Origin: a bacterium
GTDB taxonomy: Bacteria; UBP7; UBA6624
NCBI GenBank assembly: GCA_002716355.1
Contig: PBAU01000016.1
Span: 1 to 24,223 of the forward strand
Length of the DNA: 24,223 nt
Reading direction: 5' to 3'
Both the position numbers and the translations under genes were made by a program. Positions 14,669 through 22,139 of the stretch are shown here, piece by piece. Under the pieces are notes generated by a model. It saw only the letters and a list, made by a program, of their open reading frames with translations. It did not search any database and was not told the DNA's origin. The number at the start of each line of letters is the position of its first letter. Positions within the stretch are counted from its first letter, which is position 1.

Positions 14669-15801
14669 TTCAAGTTTATTCTAATTCTGAGCAGGGAAAT
14701 TCTGTAGGGTTTCAATTTTATTCTAATGAAGAAAACATAGTATTGGATATACAAGGAACGCTATCTTTTGTCTCTGATGCTATTTTAGGAGATTTAATGA
14801 ATCCCGTTATGTTATATACTGTCGGCTCTAATGATAATATACCGCCAACAACAGAAAATGCTACATATATTTTAGATGAAGACACGTCTATCATGATTGA
14901 ATTATCAGCAACAGATATCGATGGAGATTCCCTGAATTTTATAATAAACAGTATGCCTGAGCATGGCACATTAACAGTATCTGGTAGTCTTGTACACTAT
15001 ATTCCTGCTCAAAATTATTTCGGGGAAGACAGCTTTACTTTTGTTGCATATGACGGCCAATCAAATTCTAACATTGCAACAGTTAGCTTAATTATTAATG
15101 GTATTAATGATCCCCCTTATTTAAGCCCTATTCCGGACGCGACTATTCAATTTGGCGATGTGTTTACTTATGCCTTAGAAGCTTATGACGTTGATAGTGA
15201 AAATATTATATATACAGCCACATCTTCAGGAGAAGGCGCAATCATTAATATTACAGACAATGTTTTAACAATTATGTCAGAAGTAGGAAACGTCATTTTC
15301 AATATTATTGTTACGGCTACTGATGGAAGTTTAACTGATTCAAAAGATTTTTTAATAACTGTATTAGAGCAGTCACAAACATGTATCGATGAAAATAACG
15401 ATGGGTGGTGTGACCATTTTCCCACTATTATATTAAATCAAGACTCAGTTGTATTATTGAGCACCAATGTTAGCGCAGAATATCAGGATATGGGGGCGTT
15501 GTGTTATGACAATGAAGATGGAGATATCTCTCATGTTGTTGAGGTAAGCGGAGAAATTGTTAATATGGCCATCCCTGATATGTATGAGATTAATTATCAT
15601 TGTGAGGATAGTGATGGCAATGAAGCACAAGCGTTAACTCGTACAGTAGTTGTCTATAGCCCTATAGTTGATGAAAATCAAGACGGATTTGATGATACAT
15701 CTTTTATAGAAGGAGCCTTGAGCGGAGACACCAATTTAGATGGAGTATTAAATGTTGCAGATATTGTAATGCTTATTAATGCAATTTTAAGTAACGAATA
15801 A
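14605..15801 (+). CDS. C-terminal part of the frameshifted secreted protein: cadherin-like, DUF5011-like and dockerin-like domains
   Basis: The open frame has a nominal ATG at 14605, but meaningful protein begins around 14647 (GGGYAFLIQVYSNSEQG), finishing the domain begun in the other frame. It then has a Tandem-95/cadherin-like repeat (LDEDTSIMIELSATDIDGD ... FGEDSFTFVAYDG ... GINDPPY) and a second cadherin-like domain (EAYDVDSENIIY ... VTATDGS). Next comes a DUF5011-type Ig-like domain (YQDMGALCYDNEDGDISHVV ... YEINYHCEDSDGNEA). The end GDTNLDGVLNVADIVMLINAIL is dockerin-like. There is no signal peptide, so the fragment alone would not be exported; this supports it being the second half of one gene. 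Its stop overlaps the nadA ATG by one base (TAATG). Confidence 0.82.
   Translation: MYWYSRSRRSAPFFGGGYAFLIQVYSNSEQGNSVGFQFYSNEENIVLDIQGTLSFVSDAILGDLMNPVMLYTVGSNDNIPPTTENATYILDEDTSIMIELSATDIDGDSLNFIINSMPEHGTLTVSGSLVHYIPAQNYFGEDSFTFVAYDGQSNSNIATVSLIINGINDPPYLSPIPDATIQFGDVFTYALEAYDVDSENIIYTATSSGEGAIINITDNVLTIMSEVGNVIFNIIVTATDGSLTDSKDFLITVLEQSQTCIDENNDGWCDHFPTIILNQDSVVLLSTNVSAEYQDMGALCYDNEDGDISHVVEVSGEIVNMAIPDMYEINYHCEDSDGNEAQALTRTVVVYSPIVDENQDGFDDTSFIEGALSGDTNLDGVLNVADIVMLINAILSNE
14636..14647 (+). other. Homopolymer/slippery site at a -1 frameshift
   Basis: CCCCC (14636-14640) is followed by TTTTTT (14641-14646) and then GGAGGAGG. In the upstream frame the codons are CCC CCT TTT TTG, giving the heptamer T-TTT-TTG, which fits the X-XXY-YYZ rule for -1 slippage. 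After a -1 shift the reading continues GGA GGA GGT TAC and joins the two halves of one domain. I see no obvious upstream Shine-Dalgarno stimulator in this frame and did not resolve a downstream stem. Confidence 0.7.
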
Positions 15802-16712
15802 TGCTTAATACGATTCAAGAATTAAAACAAAAACACAACGCAGTAATTTTAGCTCATTATTATCAAGACCCTGAAATTCAAGACATGGCAGATTTTGTTG
15901 GTGATAGCTTAGAGCTATCACGCAAAGCGGCAGGAACTGATGCAGATGTTATTTTGTTTTGCGGTGTTCATTTTATGGCAGAAACCGCAAAAATTGTTAA
16001 TCCAAATAAAAAAGTAATCATTCCAGATATGGATGCAGGCTGTTCTTTAGCTGATAGCGCACCGGCTGATTTATTTAAAAAATGGATTCAAAATCACCCG
16101 GATCATATTGTAGTATCTTATATAAATTGTTCTGCCGAAGTGAAGGCGTTATCAGATATCATTTGTACTTCTGCAAATGCCAAAAAAGTTGTTGAATCAA
16201 TTCCTGAAAATAAAAAAATTCTTTTTGCTCCTGATCGTTTTCTTGGAAAATATATTATAAAGGAAACAGGAAGAGATATGGTTTTATGGAATGGCTCTTG
16301 CCAGGTTCATGAAATTTTTTCTGAAAAAGAACTTGTTAAATTAATAACAAAACACCCAAGAGCAAAAGTGTTAGCACACCCTGAATGTGATGAAAATATT
16401 TTAATTCATGCAAACTTTATTGGGTCAACAAGCGCCCTTATTAATTATGTAAACAACTCTAATGATACACAATATATCATTGGGACAGAGCCAGGGGTTA
16501 TACACCAAATGCAAAAACACAATAAAAATAAAGAATTTATTCCATTGCCAACCAATACAGGATGTGCATGTAATGAGTGTCCTCATATGAGACTTAATAC
16601 AAAAGACAAGATTATTGACTCTCTAAAAAATTTAAAACACGAAATTGTTATTGATGAAGCATTAAGAATCAAGGCACTTCAACCATTAAATAGAATGCTA
16701 GATATTGTATGA
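15801..16712 (+). CDS. nadA: Quinolinate synthase NadA
   Basis: The protein has 303 residues, the short form as in Thermotoga. NadA condenses iminoaspartate with dihydroxyacetone phosphate to quinolinate, using a [4Fe-4S] cluster. The three cluster cysteines fit C81 (DAGCSLAD), C167 (NGSCQVHE) and C260 (CNECPHM). The N-terminal AHYYQDPEIQDMADFVGDS block, GVHFMAETAK and the C-terminal PLNRMLDI are all present. The ATG overlaps the stop of the preceding secreted-protein gene by one base, and its end overlaps nadC by 4 bases. It works with NadB, which supplies the unstable iminoaspartate. Confidence 0.97.
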   Translation: MLNTIQELKQKHNAVILAHYYQDPEIQDMADFVGDSLELSRKAAGTDADVILFCGVHFMAETAKIVNPNKKVIIPDMDAGCSLADSAPADLFKKWIQNHPDHIVVSYINCSAEVKALSDIICTSANAKKVVESIPENKKILFAPDRFLGKYIIKETGRDMVLWNGSCQVHEIFSEKELVKLITKHPRAKVLAHPECDENILIHANFIGSTSALINYVNNSNDTQYIIGTEPGVIHQMQKHNKNKEFIPLPTNTGCACNECPHMRLNTKDKIIDSLKNLKHEIVIDEALRIKALQPLNRMLDIV

Positions 16713-17560
16713 CACGCTTTAAACAATATAATGTTTTAGATGAACAATTTATTCTTAAAAAATTAAATGAATTTTTTCAAGAAGATAATATTAACAATGA
16801 TATTACAACCCATTCAACGCAAACAAACCAAACAGTAATAGCTAAATTAGTTGCTCGAGAACCCATGGTTTTTGCTGGAGCTCAAATTATTAAACAAGGC
16901 TTTATAGACTGTAATATAATTGATCTTGTATTAGATGGGAAGCATCTGATGGCCAGCGATATCATTGCTAGCATTAAAGGCCCTATAAACGAGATTTTAA
17001 AAAAAGAGCGTGTTATTTTAAATTTAATTCAACGTCTTTGTGGAATTGCCAGCATTACACATGATTTGGCAACAATAACAAAACCCTATAATATTGAATT
17101 ACTAGATACGCGTAAAACAACACCAGGGCTACGAGCCTTTGAAAAGTTTGCCGTATCTATTGGAGGCGGAATAAATCATCGCTTTAGTTTAAAAGATGCT
17201 GTAATGATTAAAGATAACCATTTGATAGAAAATAAAGATATTATTAACATTGTTTTACAAGCTAAAACAAGAAACCCAGATAAAGATATCCAGGTTGAAG
17301 TTGATACAAAAGAACAATTAGAGCAAGCGCTAAAATCTGAGGCTACATCTATTTTGTTAGATAATTTTCATCCAGATGAGCTCCCTGCACTTATTGCATA
17401 TATAAAATCTCATGAACAAGGCAAAACAAAATATATTGAAATTTCTGGAGGCATTACAGCACAAACATTATCACGCTTTTGTATTGAGGGCATTAATGGC
17501 ATATCAATGGGTTCTATAACGCACAACATTCAAAGTAAGGATATTGGCTTAGATATCTAA
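16709..17560 (+). CDS. nadC: Nicotinate-nucleotide pyrophosphorylase (carboxylating), NadC
   Basis: The protein has 283 residues, the normal length. NadC converts quinolinate and PRPP to nicotinate mononucleotide with loss of CO2, the entry point to NAD. Family signatures are ERVILNLIQRLCGIAS, LDTRKTTPGLRAFEKFAV, GGGINHRFSLKDAVMIKDNH, VEVDTKEQ and the C-terminal ISGGITAQTL ... GINGISMGSITH. It overlaps nadA by 4 bases (ATGA) and shares one base with nadB (TAATG), so the three genes are almost certainly one translationally coupled unit. Confidence 0.97.
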   Translation: MTRFKQYNVLDEQFILKKLNEFFQEDNINNDITTHSTQTNQTVIAKLVAREPMVFAGAQIIKQGFIDCNIIDLVLDGKHLMASDIIASIKGPINEILKKERVILNLIQRLCGIASITHDLATITKPYNIELLDTRKTTPGLRAFEKFAVSIGGGINHRFSLKDAVMIKDNHLIENKDIINIVLQAKTRNPDKDIQVEVDTKEQLEQALKSEATSILLDNFHPDELPALIAYIKSHEQGKTKYIEISGGITAQTLSRFCIEGINGISMGSITHNIQSKDIGLDI

Positions 17561-19113
17561 TGAATAAAAAATATACAGATATTTTAATCATCGGTGTTGG
17601 TCTTGCTGGTATTACAGCAGCGATAACAGCTGCAAAAAGTGGAAAAAAAATTACTATAATAACTAAAACCAAATCATTAACATCAGGCAATACGCCTTGG
17701 GCACAAGGTGGAATTGTGTTTAAAGGACTAAACGATTCTCCCGAAAAGCTTAAACAAGATATTCTTAATGCGGGAGCAGGCCATTGCTGGGAAGAGGCAG
17801 TAGATCATTTATGTAAACATGGACCACGGCTAGTTAAGGAAATTCTGATTGATACACTAAATGTTCAATTTGATCAAGATATGCAAACCTCTGATTTTAA
17901 GAGAGTTTCAGAAGGAGCTCATAGCGATGCGCGCGTTATTTATAATCAAGATAAAACGGGTGTCAGCATTCATGCGGCAGCATTAGCTTATTTAAAAACT
18001 TTAAAAAATGTAAAAATACTCAACGAACATATAGCCATTGATTTATTAACATTCTCTCACCATTCAACAGAGTCTACAGATATTTATAAAAAACCTGCAT
18101 GCTTTGGAGCAATGGTTTTAAATAATCAAACTAATATTGTAGTACCAATGTTAGCATCAAAAACAATTTTAGCTACAGGAGGTTTAGGGCAAATATTTTT
18201 ACACACCACCAATCCCAAAGAAGCAACAGGCGATGGTATTGCGATGGCATGGAGGGCAGGAGCCCGATGCTTCAATTTGCATTATGTACAGTTTCATCCC
18301 ACTGCACTATATCACCCATCTGGACGTTTTTTAATTTCTGAAGCATTACGAGGAGAAGGAGCAAAGCTAATGAATTCTCAGGGATATGAATTCATGCAAG
18401 ACTATCATAATCTTGGAGCGCTTGCACCAAGAGATGTTGTTTCTAGAGCCATACATATGGAAATGATTAAAGAAGATGTTGATTGTATGTTTTTAGATAT
18501 ATCTCATAAAGAAGCAGATTGGATTAAAAAACGCTTTCCAACAATTTTTAATTATTGTATCAATAAAGGCATAGACATCACACAAGAATCTATTCCTGTT
18601 GTACCTGCCGCCCATTATAGCTGTGGAGGCATTGGTGTAAATTTAGTTGGAAAAACTTCATTAAAAAGATTATATGCTATTGGAGAAAGTGCATGTAGCG
18701 GTTTACATGGAGCCAATCGATTAGCCAGCACTTCATTATTAGAATGTCTTGTATGGGGACATTTTGCAGGTAAAGATGCTATTGAAGACAAAGATGATTC
18801 AGATTATTTCCCTCCTATAGGCAAATGGGAACAAGGAAAACAAACAATTGATCACTCAAGTATTGCACAAGAATGGTTAAGTATTAAAAATACAATGTGG
18901 AATTTAGCTGGACTAATTCGATCTCCAAATAAATTACATTCTGCTATGCATACATTAAGGAATCTGCAATCCGACATTGAACAATTATATCAAAATAGCA
19001 TTTTACATTCTAATATTATATCGCTTAGAAATGGAGCTCAGACAGCACTAGCAGTGATAGCTTCTGCTACAGAAGCGCGAGAAAGTTGTGGTACGCACTA
19101 TGTTGAAGAATGA
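17560..19113 (+). CDS. nadB: L-aspartate oxidase NadB
   Basis: The protein has 517 residues. NadB oxidises L-aspartate to iminoaspartate with FAD, feeding NadA. The N-terminal dinucleotide fold is DILIIGVGLAGITAAITAA, followed by GNTPWAQGGI. The substrate/FAD region has VQFHPTALYHPSG, ISEALRGEGA and APRDVVSRAI. The fumarate-reductase-like block AAHYSCGGIGVN and GLHGANRLASTSLLE follow, with a C-terminal helical domain. The last 16 bases overlap the convergent panC gene, and I see no terminator between the two operons. Confidence 0.97.
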   Translation: MNKKYTDILIIGVGLAGITAAITAAKSGKKITIITKTKSLTSGNTPWAQGGIVFKGLNDSPEKLKQDILNAGAGHCWEEAVDHLCKHGPRLVKEILIDTLNVQFDQDMQTSDFKRVSEGAHSDARVIYNQDKTGVSIHAAALAYLKTLKNVKILNEHIAIDLLTFSHHSTESTDIYKKPACFGAMVLNNQTNIVVPMLASKTILATGGLGQIFLHTTNPKEATGDGIAMAWRAGARCFNLHYVQFHPTALYHPSGRFLISEALRGEGAKLMNSQGYEFMQDYHNLGALAPRDVVSRAIHMEMIKEDVDCMFLDISHKEADWIKKRFPTIFNYCINKGIDITQESIPVVPAAHYSCGGIGVNLVGKTSLKRLYAIGESACSGLHGANRLASTSLLECLVWGHFAGKDAIEDKDDSDYFPPIGKWEQGKQTIDHSSIAQEWLSIKNTMWNLAGLIRSPNKLHSAMHTLRNLQSDIEQLYQNSILHSNIISLRNGAQTALAVIASATEARESCGTHYVEE

Positions 19114-19940
19114 AATGTAATATTATCTATTAATCTTACAGCATTAAAAAAGACAGCAGTGCTTATTAAAACCTCTTGATTATCCAAGATATTAATTTCC
19201 TCCAAGGTATCAGAATTTGCTATTGAGATATAGTCTACAGACATATTAGGGTTTATGGAAATTGTATCACAAAAATCTTGTTTTAATTGTTTGATATTGT
19301 GATTTTTACTTAATCCAACTGCAATGTGTTTTAAACTTCGATAAATAATAGAAGCGATTTTTTTTTCTGTCTCTGTTAGATAATGATTTCGACTACTTAA
19401 AGCCAAGCCGTTCTTATCGCGAACAGTAGGGCAGGCAATAAGCTGGAGGGGATATTTCATGGTATTTATCATTTGTTTAATAATGCGTAATTGTTGAGCA
19501 TCTTTTTCTCCAAAAAATGTGTGGGTAGGAATAATGACATTAAATAATTTTGCAACAATAGTTGTTACACCATAAAAAAAATGAGGCCTTGATTTGCCCT
19601 CTAACCTATCAAATAATTTTGAAGGAGGTATAGAAACTTCCTGGACATTTTTATACATCTCATTGTAGTTAGGTAAAAATAAAACATCAACACCTAAATT
19701 TTGTAGATATTTTATATCTTCATTTAAAGTATTAGGATAAGACTCAAGATCTTCATTTGGGGAAAACTGAGTAGGGTTTAAAAAAATCGATACTACTGTA
19801 ATATTACAGAGATTTAGCGATTTTTTAACAAGAGAAAAATGCCCATTATGTAGCGCTCCTAGAGTAGGGACAAACCCTACAGACCCTTTATTTTGTTTGC
19901 GCCAAGCATTATATTCTTGAGCAGTTTTTAAAATAATCAT
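19098..19940 (-). CDS. panC: Pantothenate synthetase PanC
   Basis: The protein has 280 residues. PanC joins pantoate and beta-alanine using ATP to give pantothenate. The nucleotide-binding signature PTLGALHNGH lies at residues 25-34 (HxGH). FLNPTQFSPNEDLESYP, FFGEKDAQQLRIIKQM and the KMSKS-like RDKNGLALSSRN loop follow. It is the last gene of the panD-panB-panC chain and overlaps panB by 4 bases. Its end overlaps the convergent nadB by 16 bases. Confidence 0.97.
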   Translation of the reverse strand: MIILKTAQEYNAWRKQNKGSVGFVPTLGALHNGHFSLVKKSLNLCNITVVSIFLNPTQFSPNEDLESYPNTLNEDIKYLQNLGVDVLFLPNYNEMYKNVQEVSIPPSKLFDRLEGKSRPHFFYGVTTIVAKLFNVIIPTHTFFGEKDAQQLRIIKQMINTMKYPLQLIACPTVRDKNGLALSSRNHYLTETEKKIASIIYRSLKHIAVGLSKNHNIKQLKQDFCDTISINPNMSVDYISIANSDTLEEINILDNQEVLISTAVFFNAVRLIDNITFHSST

Positions 19941-20710
19941 GAACTATTTTCAACATCTGATTTATATTGTGTAACAATATTTTGAATTTTTGAATATATA
20001 TTATCATATGTCTGTGCATGCTTAGGGGCCTTCTCTCTAGATAGCCCAATAATATCATGAAATACTTGAATTTGGCCATCACAATTATTGCCTGAACCAA
20101 TACCAATTGTTGGGATAGTTAGTTGTTGAGTAATTTCTTTTGCAAGAATTTCAGGAATACATTCTAGCACAACACCAAAAGCTCCAGCATTTTCTACGGC
20201 CCTTGCATCACTAATAATTTTTTGAGCCTCTTCAGGTGTTTTTCCTTGAATTTTATAGCCAGATAATTGATGATAAGATTGAGGTGTTAATCCAACATGA
20301 CCCAAGACAGGAATTCCATAATCAACCAATGTTTGTATATGTTTTTTTACTTGTAATCCACCTTCTAACTTTACAGCGCCAGCACCCCCATTTTTAATCA
20401 GCGTTCCTGCGTTTTTAATAGTATCTTCTATAGATGTTTGATAAGATAAAAAAGGCATATCTGCAACGACTAAGGCCTGTTTAGCTGCTCTAGAAACAGC
20501 ACGAACGACCAACAACATTTCTTCCATAGAAATAGGAATTGTGGTATCGTAGCCATACATAGTCATAGAGGCACTATCACCAACTAATATTAAGGGGATA
20601 TCAGCGGAATCAATAATTTGAGCAGAATTAAAATCATAGGCTGTTAATGTAGCAAAAGGCAACTTAGATTTTTTGAGATTTTTTATATCTTGAATAGTTT
20701 TACGCTTCAC
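19937..20710 (-). CDS. panB: 3-methyl-2-oxobutanoate hydroxymethyltransferase PanB
   Basis: The protein has 257 residues. PanB adds a hydroxymethyl group from 5,10-methylene-tetrahydrofolate to ketoisovalerate, giving ketopantoate. Motifs include LTAYDFNSAQ (22-31), the metal-binding VGDSASMTMYGYDTTIPIS with D45, VVADMPFLSYQ, GAGAVKLEGG, PVLGHVGLTPQS and VLECIP with the catalytic glutamate. The C-terminal IGIGSGNNCDGQIQVFHD is also typical. It overlaps panD by 4 bases and panC by 4 bases. Ketopantoate reductase (panE) is not in the window. Confidence 0.97.
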   Translation of the reverse strand: MKRKTIQDIKNLKKSKLPFATLTAYDFNSAQIIDSADIPLILVGDSASMTMYGYDTTIPISMEEMLLVVRAVSRAAKQALVVADMPFLSYQTSIEDTIKNAGTLIKNGGAGAVKLEGGLQVKKHIQTLVDYGIPVLGHVGLTPQSYHQLSGYKIQGKTPEEAQKIISDARAVENAGAFGVVLECIPEILAKEITQQLTIPTIGIGSGNNCDGQIQVFHDIIGLSREKAPKHAQTYDNIYSKIQNIVTQYKSDVENSS

Positions 20711-21057
20711 TCAACAATTTCATTTTTTCGATTAACATGAATAATTTTTGGCTCATATGCCCTAGCATCATCACTATGAATATCGCCATATGCAACAATA
20801 ATCACCAAATCACCCTTGGTTGCTAAGTGTGCAGCAGCACCATTAATACAAATTTCTCCAGAATTTTTAGGAGCAGGAATTACATAAGTAATCAATCTGT
20901 TTCCATTGCTAATATTTAGAACATGAACTTGTTCATATTCTATCAAATTAGCAGCAGCCATTAAATTTTTATCGATACTAATAGAACCAATATAATCTAA
21001 ATTAGCTTCCGTAACAGTTGCTCGATGAATTTTTGATTTTAATAGTTTTATTTTCAT
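20707..21057 (-). CDS. panD: Aspartate 1-decarboxylase PanD (self-cleaving)
   Basis: The protein has 116 residues. PanD decarboxylates aspartate to beta-alanine, the second substrate of PanC. It is made as a proenzyme that cleaves at Gly24-Ser25 to form a pyruvoyl group; the site is visible as YIGSISID (22-29). R54 and T57 (NRLITY) match the known substrate-binding positions, and NGAAAHLATKGDLVIIVAYG is typical. It is the first gene of the pan operon and is divergent from the exported Lys-rich protein. The pan and nad operons both draw on aspartate. Confidence 0.97.
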   Translation of the reverse strand: MKIKLLKSKIHRATVTEANLDYIGSISIDKNLMAAANLIEYEQVHVLNISNGNRLITYVIPAPKNSGEICINGAAAHLATKGDLVIIVAYGDIHSDDARAYEPKIIHVNRKNEIVE

Positions 21058-21191
21058 AGAAATTAATCAATCAATAATATTGCTAATTTAATAATAAAAA
21101 TAGTTAGATATTACTTGTTATTTCAACAGGAATATTAATACTTTCTTATGTGCACTTTCTAGCAAATTCTAAGTAAATAGGGAGACTTATT
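21058..21191. promoter_or_regulatory. Divergent intergenic region between panD and the envelope operon
   Basis: These 134 AT-rich bases must contain promoters for both directions. A rightward TTGTTA (21115-21120) followed 15 bases later by TAATAC is only a weak promoter match. A clear ribosome-binding site GGGAG (21180-21184) precedes the TTG start at 21192 by 7 bases. I see no hairpin or operator-like palindrome. Confidence 0.35.
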
Positions 21192-22139
21192 TTGAAATAC
21201 CAAATTAAATTTATTTATTTATTTCTTATAATTATTTTTATTGGACATAATTGTGCTGCTAATAGTGAGCGCGTACAAGCCAAAGCAGATAAAAAGGCAC
21301 AAAAAATTGCCAAAGCAGAGCAAAAAAAAGCAGAGAAAAATGCTAAGAAAGATGCAAAAAAATCAAAAAGAAATAAAAAGCAGAATAATACCACTATAAA
21401 AGCTCCAACTAAAAAAACCAAAACCAGTCATGTTGCCCAAAATTATGAGGCATTAATTGAAGCGAATATAGAAGCAATATCCGAATTAGAGGCAAAAATA
21501 AACTATTTAGAAGAAAATTTAGCTTTTTATCAAGCTGGAAATAGTGCAGAGCTTTCTTCAAATAATTCAATTTTTAATAAAAAAATTATTTTAAATAATG
21601 GCAGTAGCATTTTTGGCAAGATTGTTTTTCAAGACGACTACATTATCCAGGTTGAAACAATTATTGGAACTCTTACTATTGATAAAAATAGCGTAATTAG
21701 AGTTGTTGATTTTCAAATGAGCCAACTAGATGCTAATCAAGATATGATTAATTTAAATGTAGTGCAAAATGCAACGAGCAATCAAAATACAGAAAGCCAA
21801 TTTTTAAATTCTGCAAAAGTTATTTTACTAGGTGAATTTCTTGAGACTAAGGATGAAAATAACAATACATTGTTATCTGGAGAAGTCAAAAATATCGGAG
21901 TTAAAAGAGCCGATTTTGTTAAAATTACATTTACAATTTTTAAAGATGGGAACTATAATTCTTCAACGGCAGAATACACTGCGTTTGTCAATGGATCAGA
22001 AGTTGTATTTGATGGTAGAATTTCATCGAATTCCTCATTGTATTCTCATGAAACAGGATCTTTTTCAGTGGTCATCCCAAATGACTTTGGTCCCTTTCTT
22101 AGCTATTCTTATGTAATTGATTGGGAGCAATATGAATGA
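21192..22139 (+). CDS. Exported Lys/Ala-rich protein with coiled coil and C-terminal FxLYD-like domain
   Basis: The protein has 315 residues starting at TTG, chosen because GGGAG lies 7 bases upstream and a signal peptide follows at once (about 1-23, KFIYLFLIIIFIGHNCAA). Residues 28-64 are a run of Lys/Ala/Glu repeats (KADKKAQKIAKAEQKKAEKN), likely a charged helix. A short coiled coil covers about 84-112. A small beta module is at about 129-174 (LNNGSSIFGKIVFQDDYIIQ). A beta-sandwich at about 207-310 resembles FxLYD domains (SGEVKNIGVKRADFVKITFT). The cysteine at 21 is preceded by Asn, so a lipobox is unlikely. The C-terminus overlaps the barrel gene. The protein is probably periplasmic, perhaps binding peptidoglycan through the basic helix. 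Confidence 0.75.
   Translation: MKYQIKFIYLFLIIIFIGHNCAANSERVQAKADKKAQKIAKAEQKKAEKNAKKDAKKSKRNKKQNNTTIKAPTKKTKTSHVAQNYEALIEANIEAISELEAKINYLEENLAFYQAGNSAELSSNNSIFNKKIILNNGSSIFGKIVFQDDYIIQVETIIGTLTIDKNSVIRVVDFQMSQLDANQDMINLNVVQNATSNQNTESQFLNSAKVILLGEFLETKDENNNTLLSGEVKNIGVKRADFVKITFTIFKDGNYNSSTAEYTAFVNGSEVVFDGRISSNSSLYSHETGSFSVVIPNDFGPFLSYSYVIDWEQYE

Noticed and set aside
21249-21257. Lipoprotein signal at Cys21 of the Lys-rich exported protein
   Set aside because: The residue before the cysteine is Asn and the preceding ones are Gly-His, which does not fit a lipobox. An ordinary cleavage after CAA is more likely.
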